From Notolepis coatsorum (lineage: Eukaryota > Chordata > Actinopteri > Aulopiformes > Paralepididae), in the NCBI GenBank assembly GCA_963971535.1, contig OZ020601.1, positions 18,044,767-18,108,766 on the forward strand: a stretch of 64,000 nt of DNA. The letters are read 5' to 3'. The notes under the pieces were generated by a model that did not search any database, was not told the origin of the DNA, and worked only from the letters and a program-made list of their open reading frames with translations. How positions within the stretch are numbered: the stretch's first letter is position 1; the number at the start of each line of letters is the position of its first letter. Positions 34,201 through 49,200 of this stretch are shown in pieces. The position numbers and the translations under genes are program-made.

Positions 34201-37200
34201 TTCGTTGGTTGACTTTTTTTATTACATTGGATGCCATTTTGTCACAGGAGAGATTAGCCTCTAGGATGGACCCCAGGTAGGTAATTTCATCTTTCCTTGT
34301 GACAATATTGTCACCCACTGTAACTGAGAAGCCGTCGGTCTTGCTGAGTTTGTTATTTGAACCGAAGAGAATGGACTCTGTTTTGCCCATGTGTAATGAT
34401 AGTTTGTTATCAGCGAGCCATATGCAGATTCTGCCTAGTTCCGAGCTGAGGGTTTTTTCAACCTGTAACTTGTTCTTGTCAGAGACCAGCAGGGCTGAGT
34501 CGTCCGCAAACAGGAACAAGTTGCAGTCACAAGCTGACGACATGTCATTTGCATAAATTAGGAACAGTAGCGGTCCTAGTATGCTTCCTTGTGGAACACC
34601 ACAGCTCACTGTGAGGGGGGGGGATAGGGTACCGTTTACCTCCACCATCTGTTCCCTCCCCTCAAGGTAGGATTGCATCCAGCTCACTGATAGACTATCA
34701 ATGAGCCCCACTCATTTTATATAGTGCAAATTAATTGTTCAAATGAAGACATCCAATATGATTAAAACAATGTACATAGTAGCTCTAAAAAGTTTCCACG
34801 ATTTGATTAACTCTGACTCAGTCTCATCATGCCCTCGTAGAGCAAGCCCTTGGCCTCAGGTGATCCGTGTTATGGCGGCATGTAACTTGGAATGGAGTTC
34901 CAGGTCTTGGCAGCTCTCACGGAGAGGGCTGATTTGCTAAATGTACTTGTCCTTAATGGAACAGCCAAGTCACCCGGTACAACAGTTCTGGTGAACCTGG
35001 AGGTGAAAAATCGGAAAGTGGGGGTGGGGCTAGACCATGGAGGATTTTGAAGACCAGACTGGCATCGGTTAGTTTGATGATGCTGCGTGATTGATTACTG
35101 CCTGCACTCTGGAATGTTAAACGGCCACCAAACCTACTGCCATTGACACCTTGGTTGGCCGACCCTTGCGTATTGTCACCACCGGGCTGCAGCAGCCCAC
35201 ACACACACAATATCGTAGCCTAGGCCTAATAATGCGCAGACTGGGGCTGCTGGTTTGGGTCGGCATAGCCTGGCCTGGCCTTACATACCCGCCGCCTATG
35301 GCTATACCTGCACTTTTCAATAGATAAGGCATATCATTTACAAATATAAAGTAAAGGAGGGGTCCAAGACAACTTCCTTGGGGAATACCACACTGGAGTG
35401 TTACCATATTTGACATGGAACCATTAAATATAACACATTGTTGTCTATTAGACAAGTAGCTTCCCATATGTGTATAATTCAATAATAATAGGTCATGATC
35501 TATGATGTCGAAAGCCGCACTGAAATCCAAGAGCACTGTACCCACAACTAACTTCCTATCGATCAGTTGTAGCCAGCTATCTGTAAGAGATGTTAAAGCA
35601 GTTCCTGTAGAGCAGGGGTCGCCAATTAGTTTTGGCCGCAGGCCAGATTTTCCCCAAGCCGTTGCTTGGCGGGCCAGGATCAAAAACAATGGCTAATTTA
35701 ATATACTGATATTGAAAAAAGACAAACGTTTTTCTCTGGTCTGCATCCCCTTACCAATTGTGTGTATTGCGCCGTACTGTATTGTACCCATAACCCATTC
35801 TGCAATCTGTTAAATAAAGTTTTCATTCATTCATTCATTCATTCATTCATTCATCATGAACAGCAGATCAGCTGTTGCAGATCACAGCGGCGTGTGATGA
35901 ACACAGATCAAAATGCATGAAAACACGACTCACCATACCTTGTTTGTTGTTAAGTCCTCCAAAATCCCTGCTAATGTTTGAAACAGGTCATATCCACTCG
36001 CCGCCCTCCAATTCCAGATTGGCGTTGAATGCTTTATCTGAACTTTATCTGCCAACTTGAACACAGTTGTCATCATTGCCTCGTTGTTGTTGTTGTTGTT
36101 GTCGCCACATATTATGCAGAGAGGACGTCGGCTCGGCACGCAAGAATCACCGACCTGTTGCGATAAACCCGTATTTTAAGTATTGCTCCTGTTTATTAAA
36201 AGAAGCGTTATATTTCCCCGTTTTCTTTTTAACTCGCTCGCATCTCGAACGCGGAAGTGAACGTGCGTTCGGGAAATATACACAGGCCCGGTGGGACTAT
36301 TCCATTGGTTCTCCCAGTCCACGTGACCATTTCTAGCATTTCAATTGGCTATAGTGACAGACATGATGACTACCGGTAGATAGATGCAGCCTCACAATAA
36401 AAGACACCCTGGCGTCCCGAGTGAATATTTCCCGCGCGTCACATCAATATCATATTCTCAAAATAATCTGACGGGCCAGAAATTATTGCTGGCGGGCCAA
36501 TGTCGGCCCGCGGGCCGCCTATTGCCGATCCCTGCTGTAGAGTATCCTACTTTGTATGCATGCTGGAAATCAGAATTTATGTTGTTTTCGTTGAAATACT
36601 TTTGAATCTGCTTGAACACAATTCCTTCCAATAACTTACCTATTACTGGTAAAATACTAATGGGCCTACTGTTTGAACCTGTAAATGGCTCTTTACAGTT
36701 CTTTGGTAGTGGAGTTACTTTAGCTATTTTCCAAGGCTGAGGAAAGACCCTCTCTTCAAAACATAAATTAAATATATGGGATAGTGGCTTAGCCACACAT
36801 TTTGCAGACATTTGTAGCAGTTTTCCATTCAGATTATCAACACTGCAATGTTTATCTGGTTTAAGTGCTAGGATACATGTGGAGTCGCCAGCCGCTTCTT
36901 TTCACCCGACAGTGTGGGGTTTCACTGGGAGAGCGCAGAGGTTCGTGCTATCTCCCCCAGATCCCCTCCCTGCTGAACAGGCTGAACAGTAGGAGTCGCT
37001 AATGCAATGACTCATACCCTCACCGGCTTCCCACACGTGAACACTGCCAGTTGTGTTTGTAAGGACGACTGACCCAGCCGGAGGTACCGCTGACACCGGG
37101 ATTTGAACCTCGGATCTCTGCGGTAGTAGGCCAGTGCTTAGACCTCTACTACACTACCCAGCCGTACCCGGCAATGGTAATATCCTTGATACCACTGGAG

Positions 37201-40200
37201 CGCCTCCCTCTTACCACTCATTGGCAGGTAGTGTGGACGTTGGCAGCTCTCCAGGCGGTTCAGGGGTGTCGTGGGGGACCGGGGCCCTCCTGCTGTTGCC
37301 GTTCTTCCAGGAGGAGGCTTGGGGGGGCTCCTCAGTAGGCAGGTGACGGGGCCGCTGGCCGATGCCTGTGGGCTGCTGCAGGCCCGCTACCTGCTCCCCT
37401 GCTCCGAGCACCTGGGGAAGAGGCAGGAAGACACCCATATGGATCAACACACAGCTACATGGACCATTGTTATTTTCTTGACATTAAGTGTGCTGAGGTT
37501 CTGTCTGTCTGTTGCCACCGTCGGAAGAAACCTCCTTTCTGGAAACCTCCTATCTGGAAACATCGCATCTGGAAACATCCCATCTGGAAACCTCCTATCT
37601 GGAAAACATCCCATCTGGAAACATCCTTTCTGGAAACATCCTATCTGGAAACCTCCTTTCTGGATACATCCTATCTGGAAACCTCCTTTCTGGAAACCAA
37701 CTGGATACATCCTATCTGGAAACCTCCCATCTGGAAACCTCCTTTTTGGAAACCAACTGGATACATCCTTTCTGGAAAACTATCTGGAAACATCCTATCT
37801 GGAAACCTCCTTTCTGGAAACATCCTATCTGGAAACATCCTATCTGGAAACCTTCTTTCTGGAAACCTATCTGGAAACATCCTATCTGGAAACATCCTAT
37901 CTGGAAACATCCTATCTGGAAACATCCTAACTGGAAACCTTCTTTCTGGAAACCTTCTTTCTGGAAACCTATCTGGATATATCCCATCTGGAAACCTTCT
38001 TTCTGGAAATCTCTTATCTGGAAACCTCCCATCTAGAAAACTCCTTTCTGGAAAAGTACTTTTGGGAAACCTCCTTTGTAGAAACCTAATTTTTCTTTCC
38101 GTTCGGCTGGTGAACTTGAACTGTTGGGACTATCTGACTCTTATTTTTTTATCCACTTTTTCTCCCATTTTCTATTTTTCTCCCATCCCAATTTCGTATC
38201 ATCCAATTCAACCCTCCCCTGTCTCGAACGCTGTTTCTTGCCTCCCACAAGCCGGCTGCAATGTGGACTAAGTCATACATAGCACGAGTCCCCTCCGATA
38301 CTCGAGGTAACAGCAGTTGCATCTTTTCACCTGTGCGGCGCGATTTTTCAGCGTCAGGGGTCTGCGCTTTGGAGGGGCGCCGCCCCCATCGCTTCCTGAT
38401 TCTACTGCGCAGGCGCACCAACCGACGCTGTCCACAACGCCCGATCCCTACCCATCAGTTTCCCACCCCCTAATACTGCCAATGTGTATTAGTACGGACG
38501 ACCAGCTAAACTGAAAGCAATGTGGAGCGCTGGGCTCGAACAGGCGAACCCAGCGTCTCCAGTATTCGTGGTGAGCGCCTTGCCCACTGCACCACGTAGC
38601 CGCCCTGGACTATCTGATTTTTTTTTTTTTTTTAATCTTTTCCCCCCTCCTTTTTCCTCCGATTTTCTCCCATCCCAATGTTAGTCGTTATGCCAATTCC
38701 CAATCCCCAATCCCCTTCCTGGTCGCTGCGCACTTACCCCCCACAGTCGGTCTGGGAGAGTGGAGGCTATCACGTGCTTCCTCCGACACACGTCTAGCCA
38801 ATCAACCGCTTCTTTTCACCTGGCCGCGCGGACTCTCACTGAGAGGGTGTAACGTGTGGAAGGATCAGTGTGAACGGCCAGCCAAGCTGGTGACACGCCG
38901 GGAGCTGGATTCGAACAGGCAAATCCAGCGTCTCCGGCGTTGGTGACAAACGCAATCTCCGCTACGCCACCTGACCGCCCTGACTATCTGACTCTTAATA
39001 ACAAAACACTGCACGGACTCTGGTGCAGTGTGTTACTACATTACGGACCACGTATACCATCATCACCATTATTACTGACTGATTGAACCCTGCCATTCAC
39101 AACTGTTCAATACTGTTATCACTAATCACCATTACTTTGTTCTTTGTTCTATAATTATTATAAATATGATCTATTCTGTCTGTACCTCCCCCCTCCTCCA
39201 TGCTGCCATGACACCATCATTTGGATCAACAAAGGACCACTCTACTTCTCCAGTAATGGAGCCAATGATTCTTATTTTCCAACTGAAGTCCCTTTGAAAC
39301 GACAGAATGGCTTTCGAGACAGGGTTCCTCTGTGTCTAGGGTCACAATGACGTTTACTCAACATGTCAAGGACCACTTTGAATTTGAATTAAATGAGAAG
39401 TTCTAAGGTTTCCTCGCAGCAGCTGTAATGAACAACGAGGGGTGTGACGCACCGAGACGATGGTGTGGATGGTGGCCTCGTCCAGCTGGGACCAGGGCTT
39501 GGAGGGACACCGGATCCTTCGGAGGAACAGGCTGTGCCACCTCTGCCTCAGGTAGAACACGAGCGCCGCCATCTGGAGACGCGGGACAATATCATGTTAG
39601 CAACATAAACCTCAACTAGATATAATTAAATAACCGTCAAAGCAGACATTCAATATCAAAACATCTGTTGTTCGATATTACGTGCTTTGTTTAAGAAATG
39701 GGGGCATCTTGTTTCAAAGACAATTCTTTGCAAAAGGAGTTGCACGGATATGACAAAAATAATAATTGCAATTATTTTGCTTGATATTGTGATTACAATG
39801 ACTAATTACCATTAATGGAATTACATACTTGCATTTTTGCAACATTTAATTTGTAATTCTTTATTAAATGGAGATTTCTCCTACTATTTACACTACAGCT
39901 TGTCCATAGCCCAAATAATAATGGACGTAGATGGTTATTTACCATCAAATGTTTACTACATATTATTTTTAGCCCATATCGTACCATATGTATATTCTGA
40001 TAGGAGTGTGCAATGCAGCTCACAGCAAAGAGCTGTTGAGAAGTTTTTAGTTTTATGAGAATACGCAACCATGCGTAATGTTTGGCCAGATGGTGGCGCT
40101 AGAGGAAAGGTCATAGGGTCACCAAAATCAATAAGGTTCATCCTCTAGGGGTCATAAATGTGCACCGCAAATTTAAAAACAATTGAATGAAAGGTATTTG

Positions 40201-43200
40201 AGTTATCGAGTCCATGCGAAAGATCTGCGGCAGAGGCAGCCGGAATAAATACATAATATCCCCCCGACACTCATTCGGGATATAATGATCGGCGAAGGTA
40301 TTTTTAAAAAGTACAAATACTTTGTCTTGTGAACAGTTTTCAGTTATTTTAATTCCTTCTCTAACTTTGTTTGAAGCTACCGATGTAAACAAGAAGGTCG
40401 TGCTCACAGTGCACTGGAACATGAAAAGGCAACATTTCCCAGTGAATCCCATTGGGGGCCAGCGGACAGCCATGTCGCTCACCTCTCGGTCCATACTGAA
40501 GTTCAGCCACTCGTCAATCTTCATCTGAGCCAGGTGGTCTGTGGAGCACTCCTCTGTCTCACTGTCGCTGCTCTCATCTGGAGGACATGGACAACATGTA
40601 TTCAGTGGACTTGCTTCAAAAGTTGATTCGATTTAGGTTGTTGGGTAATTTTTTGAAAAATAAATGGACACACACACACACACACTTAGTAGGAAAGAAT
40701 GAATGCCAGTGGCGAACCATCTCTGCTTTCTATGTATTGAATGAAGGCCAAAAATTATTTATAAAAAAAAGATAAAATGAAGTGCATTTATATTGATCCA
40801 AATGGCATATCGTGTGTCAGCCTTAGAAATGTGTTCTATATAGTAAGGAAAGCCAAATTAGTTTGGTTGCTACTCGCGCAACTTTGAGCATTTCGTGGCC
40901 ATTATGGATTTTGGTAAATTTTTCAACTTTTGATCTCCTTGACCCAGAGGGTCGCGTAATACGTCTTTTTAGGGGTTTCAGAGGGCAGGGAGTCCATTTA
41001 TGTAGTTATTTTCTTGAACTTTTACTACCTTTCTGCACAGCGGGCTCCTGCAGAGCAGAGATGGGGAGCTTGGCGCAGCCCCCAAATATCGCCACGGTGA
41101 CCGGCGACACCACAGAGCAGCAGCGGATGCTGGCTATCCTATGAGCTCGGGTCATCTCGTCGTAGATCAGCCAATCGGTGGGCAGGGCCTGGATCGCTGC
41201 CGCCTGCCCATTGGCTGGGGGGATCTGAGTGGGGAAAGACCCAGGTTAGTGTGGACCTCTTTGTACCAACACTGTTTCAATTGTCCTATTACACCATTAA
41301 CTTTTTATGTAAACAGAACACATATTGTCACCATATGAGAGGTGAGTAAATGCCAGTCGCTCTGAAAACAAGCACTGGGTGACAGTGACACAAGTTGATA
41401 AACATCATATCTACCTTCTTGAGGCACTGGGTCTGGCCGAGGACGGAGGTCGGGTGGAGGCGGACCCTCTTCTCCTTGTGTCCGGAAAGGGAGCAGGTCT
41501 TTCGCTCCACGTGGATCAGGTTGGGGTACATCCCGGCCACCAGGGCTGCCTTGACCACCGCCCAGTTCTCAGAGTTCAAGTTGACGTCGCGGATATCCCC
41601 TGCCCCTCGCGCCCGCACGAACCCTGGGGGACACCGGTCGAAAAGCGTTAGTAGAGATGGAGATCAGCTTAACCGTTTTCATTTTCACAATTACACACCT
41701 TAAAGCTGCTATAGATAACGTTTGGCCACTAGATGTCGTACTAGAGCACCAGCATGTCGTTTATCCAATCAGGTGCATTTTACGTGGGGGAAATGGGAAG
41801 TAGGGAGGGGATACATGTACAAACATTCATTTTGGACCTGCACATGTATTATGTTAAATAAATTCTTTAATCAATAATTTATTTGGGGGAAAATGAGGGA
41901 CTCAATGAGGCATCGTGAGCATTACACACAAACTGCAAACTAAATAAATAAGAACTAAACCGATCGCCGTGGATATAGCAGTGTATAGTGGAATATACTG
42001 TATTAATATGCCATATACTGTCTTCTCCTCTATATTATTATTTATTGTTGGTTTGATGTATTCAGAACAAAATATGTCTAGAACAAAATAAATGCGTGGA
42101 GAAACGGCTTAGTGAGGCAGCCTCAGCGCACACGCATACACACACACTTACTGTATACGTGCAAAATTAATCGTTCCAGAAAAGTAGGCTTCCATTATTC
42201 TAATGACTTGTTTTATTAGGTATTCTAGTAGTAAGTCCTACTGTAGAACATGACATATTAGCATGACATCTAGGGGTGGACGGTATAAACGGTATACGGT
42301 ATAAACGGTATGAATTTGCTCTACGGTATGGATTTTGACTATACCTTGTAACCGGTAGAGCAGCTCTAAAATAGCAATGACGTCATGTAACCACAGCGTG
42401 ACTATTTCACTGCATTTGCCCCTAAAAATAGATAGAATTAGTCATAGATAATAGATATGTGCAATCTGGAAAAAGTTATTTGGAGGCTTCGCGCAGTGGG
42501 CGTGTCAACACGCAATTGTCATTTCATAATAAACACATATCACTGCGGCGCACAGCAAGTTTCAATTTCAGTTCCTGGCATTTTTAACCAGTGGAGAAAG
42601 GGAAGAGATTTCCCTATCGTTTTTCTTATATGAATTATTCTACGTTAATAAAACATACCTGGTGATCAACTACAGTTTGCTGTGAACATTATGATATGTG
42701 TGTCGTGTTCTGATAACGACGGCTGGGCAGCGGGAGCTGGAAGCTGGATTTTGCGAGAAGCATATGCAGCTGCAGAGCCGCAGAGTAGGGGCGCTTTCAG
42801 GTCCGGTCACAGGCCCGCTCAACAGCGCCCCCCACCCAACGGCTGAATTGCCAATGGCTGAATTGGAGTATTGCACTGGCTGAAGCGCTAGTTTGCTTCT
42901 AGAATTGAAGGTCCGCTCTGCTCTGGGGTGGCTGATTGGCGCATTGGGCAAGGCGCTCGCCACTAACGCAGGAGACGCTGGGTTTGAGCCCAGCTCTCAG
43001 CGTTGCTACCGGCTGGCCGGCCGTCATACTAACACAATTGGCAAGTGTTAGAGGGTGGGAAAGCCGGTGGGTGGGGATTGGACGTTGTGGACAGCGCCTC
43101 CTACAGGTCGGTTGGGTGACGCCGGTGCGGCGGAAACAGGAAGTATCGGGGGCAGCGTGAGCCTCCCACGCGTTACTCCTCGCCACAGAGTTCGAGCTGC

Positions 43201-46200
43201 TGCGGTGAAAAGATGCGACAGGCTGCCTCCTCGTGTACCGGAGGGGACACGTGATGAAAGGCTTCTATCCTCACCACAGCCGACCAGTGGGAGGCATAGT
43301 CTAGCAACGTTCAAGACAGGGGAGGGAAGAATTGGAAATACAAAATTGGGATGGGAGAAAAATAGAAAAATGGGGAGAAAAAGACATTATAAAGGATATA
43401 TAGGCTATAGCAGCTAAGGGTTCCCAACCTTTCTTCCCCAGAGCCCCACAATTCCTTGGAGACATAGGAATATGATATGATATAGGTATACTGGTCCGGC
43501 AGCGAGGAGATAGCCCACAGCGGATAGCCATTTGAGAATAGGCTATTATACTATAGCCTATACATATTATTTAATGTTTTCATAAGCGTAAAGATACAAG
43601 GACAACAGTTAGATTAACGATCAAGTTAGTTTACTGTATGCAGGCTTCACAGGGCTCCGTGTCTGTGCCATAATGTCTGTTGCATAATGTAGGCTATGCT
43701 ATTATATATAATTTATATAGGCTACCTAATACCGACACCAAAATAGATTGTATGCCTCTACAAATCATATACCAGGTAGCCAATCAAAAAAGGCATTCAT
43801 ATTAGTGGTCTGCAAGGGCCTTGAAATTAAGCCCGTGCCCAGCCCGAGCCCATGACGTTCAGGCCCTGCCCGACAATAAGCCTGACTGTAATGCAACATA
43901 ATGAAGCCCTAGCCCGAATGAAAACCAGATTTTTTTTATTTATTTAGACTTACATTTTTACAATTTTCTTTAATTTGTTTTAAATATTCGAAACACTGTT
44001 TTATATGAACTTAATAAAAAAAAACGAAAATGACGAAAATGTCCATATTGCGCTGAAAACTAACAAGCATTATATTATAGCCAAATATACATGTTTGTTT
44101 TTGTTTTAGATATTTGAAACACTGTTTATATATTAACTTAATAAATAAACAAAAACGAAAATGTCCAATAGGTCTGCCTAAATAACACATCACGCTCAAA
44201 ACTAAGAAGCATTTAGATAGCCTGTTTCGCTCTTATTAGAATGCCGTCCCAGTGCTTTTTGTTTTTGGCGCAGGATGTGTTAAGACACCAACGCCAAACA
44301 GGTTAACGGTCTTTATTAGTATTTTGCGCTGCCCCGGAAGCAATCGTCATTACCGTGTACAAGTCCATCAGCCTGTCGCGTATTTCTCCCGTAACACGCG
44401 TTGTGTCTTCTTGGTTCGACAGTGCGTTAAATTTGTTGGTTTTAGACCTCCGTGAACAATCTCGCTCGTGAAGTTTCTCAGAGTTCGCTCGGCTTAGTCC
44501 ATTATTTGACATCCCATGGGGGTGTTTCATTACCATATATGGATAATCATGCACGAGCATAGACGGTAAGAACAAATGGTTTTTTTTATCAACACTGAGT
44601 GATAAATCCCGATTTTTATGTGCGTAGAGACATTCTAAATTCCGTGCTTAGGAACAAAAATAGAACACTTTCTACGCATTATTGATAAATAAGGGCCCTG
44701 GTGTGGTTACGTCATTGCTACTTTAGAGCTGCTCTTCCGGTCACAAGGTATAGTCAAAATCCATACCGTAGCGCAAATTCATACCGGTGTACTTTCTATA
44801 CCGTTTATACCGTCCACTCCTAATTTAGATATATATACAGAGAACAGTAGGCTGACTGACCTATATCTTATAGTGAGAGAACAGCAGGCTGACTTACCTA
44901 TAGCTCTCAGCTGTCCCAGCAGCTGGGTCCTCATGCCGATGATGATCTCCATGGTGGCCTGGGACAGGAAGTTCTTCTCACAGAACGACCTCTCCCAGCC
45001 GTCGTTACGGGCCTTCTGCCACGCCTAGCCGCACCACAAGAGAGAAGAGTGTTATGTCTTATTCATGCTTTGTTGCCTGACACTTCTGACAACCAATGTG
45101 CAACAGAAATTAAGCTGTCGCACTACATTTAGTATATATATGCCGTGTATGGGGCGACAGTGGCTTAGGAGGTAGAGCAGTCGTCTGGTACTCAGAAGAT
45201 TCCTGGTTTGATTCCGGCTCCTCCCGGCAGCGTAACCCCTAGCTGCTCCCGATGAGCAGGTCGGCACCTTGCATGGTCGCCTCCGTCATCTGTGTGTGAA
45301 TGTGTGAGTGAATGTGAGGCGTAAGTTGTAAAGCGCTTTGGATAAAAGCTATGTAATTGAAGTCCATTTAACAATGGTAACAAGACACCAAACTCCTGAC
45401 TGTTACTCTACAAATATTTCCTCTGTGCCCTCAATGTATAATATTTTTTTATCAAATTAAAACATAACTTCATGGCATGATTGGCATTCCATCTAGCTAT
45501 AAATAAAATATTAAATAAATGGTAAATGGTGCATTTATATATAAAAGTTTGTTCCTCACATTCACCATTCACTCGCACATTCACACACCAATGGCAGAGG
45601 CAACCATGCAAGGTGCCGACCTGCTCATCGGGAGCAATTAGGGGTTACGTGTAGGGATGCTCGATATTGGCTTTTTTACCGATACCGATATACCGATATT
45701 GTCCAACTCTTAATTTCCGATACAGATATCAACCGATACCGATATATGCAGGGTTTCCCCCTCCAAAAAATGGAATAATTTCAGGTAATTAACATTACAT
45801 ATCTCTTGTTGTGGAATTAACACAACATTATGCATACTTTTGACAATAAATAAAATCAGAATTTGTTCTTACTTGCCTGGGTAAATAAAGGTTATAGAAA
45901 TAAAAAAAATTATAAAAAAATAAAAAATTGAAAACCGATACAGATATTTTCCGATATCACATTTTAATGCCGATATCGGCCGATAATATCGGTAGGCCGA
46001 TAATATCGGACATCCCTAGTTACGTGTCTTGCTCAAGGACAATTCGACACTGTGCCCGGGAGGAGTGGGAACCTTCTGATTACCAGACGGCCGCTCTATA
46101 CCTGGAATGCTCGGAGCAGGGCCATGTGGTCACTGAAGGTGCCCGCGGTGAAGCGGTTGCGACAGAGCATGGCTGCTCTCTTCTGGGAGGCCTGAGGGGG

Positions 46201-49200
46201 AAGCACGAAGGGATCTCGGTGGGCCAGCGTGCAGGCGATGGTCAGGATGGGGTCCAGGCACTTGAGCACCACGCTGCAGAGCACCATCTTGCCCAGGTGG
46301 GGCTCCACAGGCAGGTTAGCCAGATGGTAGCCCAGCTCCGTCAGGTCCTCCCACGGGTCCATGGCATCTATGGTCTGGAGGGGAAAGAATCAGTGTCATA
46401 GGTCTCCTAGTGCCAATGGCCCTCATGCTCCAGTCTGACCATGCCGGTCTAGATATGAATATGTTTTAGCCCATTTACTAATCACAGGGTTCCCACAGAC
46501 ATTGAATAATGAAATTCAAGGACTTGTAAGTACTTTTTCAAGCACTATTTTTCATTTTCAAGGATGTCACTCAAAGGATACAATTAACTTTTAAATGCTG
46601 TTTAAGCATCTTCTTGGCCTGCTTGCCAGCTAGAAGAAGCCACATGCAAAGAAATGAGGAAAAGCAGTTGTAGCGAACGAGACAGCGACAATTTGATCAT
46701 GGATGAATATTCAATGTGAATGGTTGATTTTAATTTCAAGGACTTTTTAAGCACCTTGTTAAAAAATTGGCAGTTTTCAAGGAATTCCAGGCCATGACTT
46801 TCTTTTTTGCACTTTAAGCACTTCAAGGACCTTGTGCAAACCCTGTAATCAGCACACATATTTTACATTACCCCAGACCATTTCCTGAGCATAGCTTGCT
46901 TTTTAGATTTTCTTTTTTTTAAACTTAAATTTTTATTTAACATTTATAGACATACAACACAATATTTACAGTGACATCCATAACATAACAACATACAGAT
47001 ATGGGCCCCTTGAATATGGCCTAGTTCAGCCGTCCAGACCCCCGTAAGAGGAACCCCCCCCCTCCCGCCATCCCCCCCTAGAAACCGGGCTCCCCCGCAT
47101 CACAGGTCCGTCCCATGCGGGACCCAGCACTCAGCGACACGGGTACCCTGAATTTGATTGTGCCAGACCCAGTAGAGGGGCGAGGGGTGATACTCCACCC
47201 CCACCGAGCCAAGCCCGCTACCTCCCATGTCACCAAGCACCCCACCCCACGTACACCGAACCCACAACCCATGAGATCCCACTCTCCCGGATCAAACCGC
47301 GGAAACGATGCCCCCCCCCCAAAGGAGGCTCTCCAAGCCTCTCTTCACGTCCAACATTTTGAATTCTTGTCCTTCATATTTGTCCATGTGCACATTTAAA
47401 GCAACTGCTATTCTAACATAACTCTGAAGAAATAATATAAAAGAGACTAAAGACAATTGGCACTTCCCAGGTAATTCTTTTAACCCCGTTTAACCCCCGT
47501 TGGCGGGTTGGAGGGGTAAGGCTCTCCTTGAGAGGGCCCCTCCTATAACGACGGAGATGTCCCCTGTGGGGGTTCTCCAATGTCCCTATTATTGTCCAAC
47601 ATTTTATTTGAATTTTTATCTTTCATATGATAGTACATTTCCAGAGCTCCCGGTCAGGTCTCCGAGTGTGATTCCCCGTGTTCCCCGTCCTCTTAGCTGT
47701 GTGTTAGTGTCTATAGTTTAGTTTAGTACGTATTATTTGTATTAGGGATGTCCCGATCCGATCACGTGATCGGGGCCGATCACATGATTTTCCGAAGATG
47801 GGGATAAAAAAAAAAAAAAAAAATTATTCAACAAACATGACTATGTTCACGTCTTAAACTCATACTGAGGCCTTAGTTTTGGTTTTAAATTGCATATCAT
47901 CATTAATTTATTTATTGTCACAGAGCAGAAGAATTTTGCCAAAACAAACCAATAGTATCCAGCTGCAGAACGGCAGACCAGCCACACTCTCAGACCCAAA
48001 CGCATTTCCTTTGATTTAATTATACATCAAATGATTTATGTCAAGGATTGCAATGCCTCACTTGAATGAAGTTAACTTTTCACCTGGATAACGTCAACAT
48101 TCAGGGTGAATGTAATGTGAGAAATTGGGATTAAAAAAATAGAAAATACAAATTTGATCGGATCGGGAAAGATCGGTATCGGTAGATACTCAAAATCACA
48201 TGATCGGGACATCCCTAATTTGCATTATATGTCCCGAGTCAAGTCCCAATTTCCCCAACTAGCGTATTTACCTTGTCTGTATTCCCAGTGGTCTGTGTGT
48301 TGTCTGCAGTGCGTCTCGAATCATTGCCTCCATTCACTATCTAATTATATGCATATGTGATATTGAATCTTGGTCGGTGTGTGTGACCTCAGTGCTCGAG
48401 TCCTGCTTGGTGTGTGAGACTTCGTTATTCGAGTTCTGGCTGGTCCGGTTGATCTCGGTGCTCGGGTCCCGGTTGGTGTGTGTGGCCTCCGTGTTCGCAT
48501 CTTGGCCGGCCCGGGCGACCTCCGCGCCTGCATCTCATGTGCGGATGGTCCGGCCGACCTCGGTGCCTGAGTCCCGGTTGGTCCGTTTGTATCCAGCGTC
48601 TCCCTGTCCCTCCCCCGGGGGCCGCCCGTTTCACCTCTCCCGAACCAGCTTGTATCACTTGCTGCGTCATATTCCTTGTGTTAACTTCCATGTTAGCTTG
48701 CAGCTCCTTCTCCGGCCAGGCCTCGCTGCCGTCCAACACCACGTTAGCTTGTATCCCTTGCTGCGTCATATTCCTCATGTTAGCTTCCGTGTTAGCTTGC
48801 AGCTCCTTCTCCGGCCAGGCCTCACCGCGGTCCAACGCCACGTTAGCTTGTATCCCTTCCTGTCCCCTCTTTAACTCTTCCCTTAGTCCATCTATGTTGC
48901 TTTGGATATTCTGCGTGCTCGCCTGGTTAGCCATTGCGTTAGCTTGTACGCTATTTTTTAGCTCTAGATTAGCTGTCGCGTTAGCCTGTTGGTTAGCCAA
49001 CACGCCAGCTTGTATGCTCTGCGTGTTGGTTTGTATGCTATTTTGTATAGCTTGGATAGCTTTTGCGTTAGCCTGCATGTCAGCCCGTAATTCTTGTACG
49101 CTGGCAATCATGGTCGCTTGCATCTTCGCTACCCAGGCGGGCTCCACGTTCTCCACGCCTCCGCCTACCTGTGTCACGCTCGTCTGAGTTATCTCTTCCG

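Noticed and set aside
37271-38271. Frames of 174-270 codons with Leu/Ser/Gly or Trp/Lys repeats
   Set aside because: Minisatellite translation. Only 37215-37411 on the minus strand is a real exon.
46096-46362. A complete small gene at this frame
   Set aside because: It is one exon of YTHDC2; the first Met is internal and both splice sites are present.
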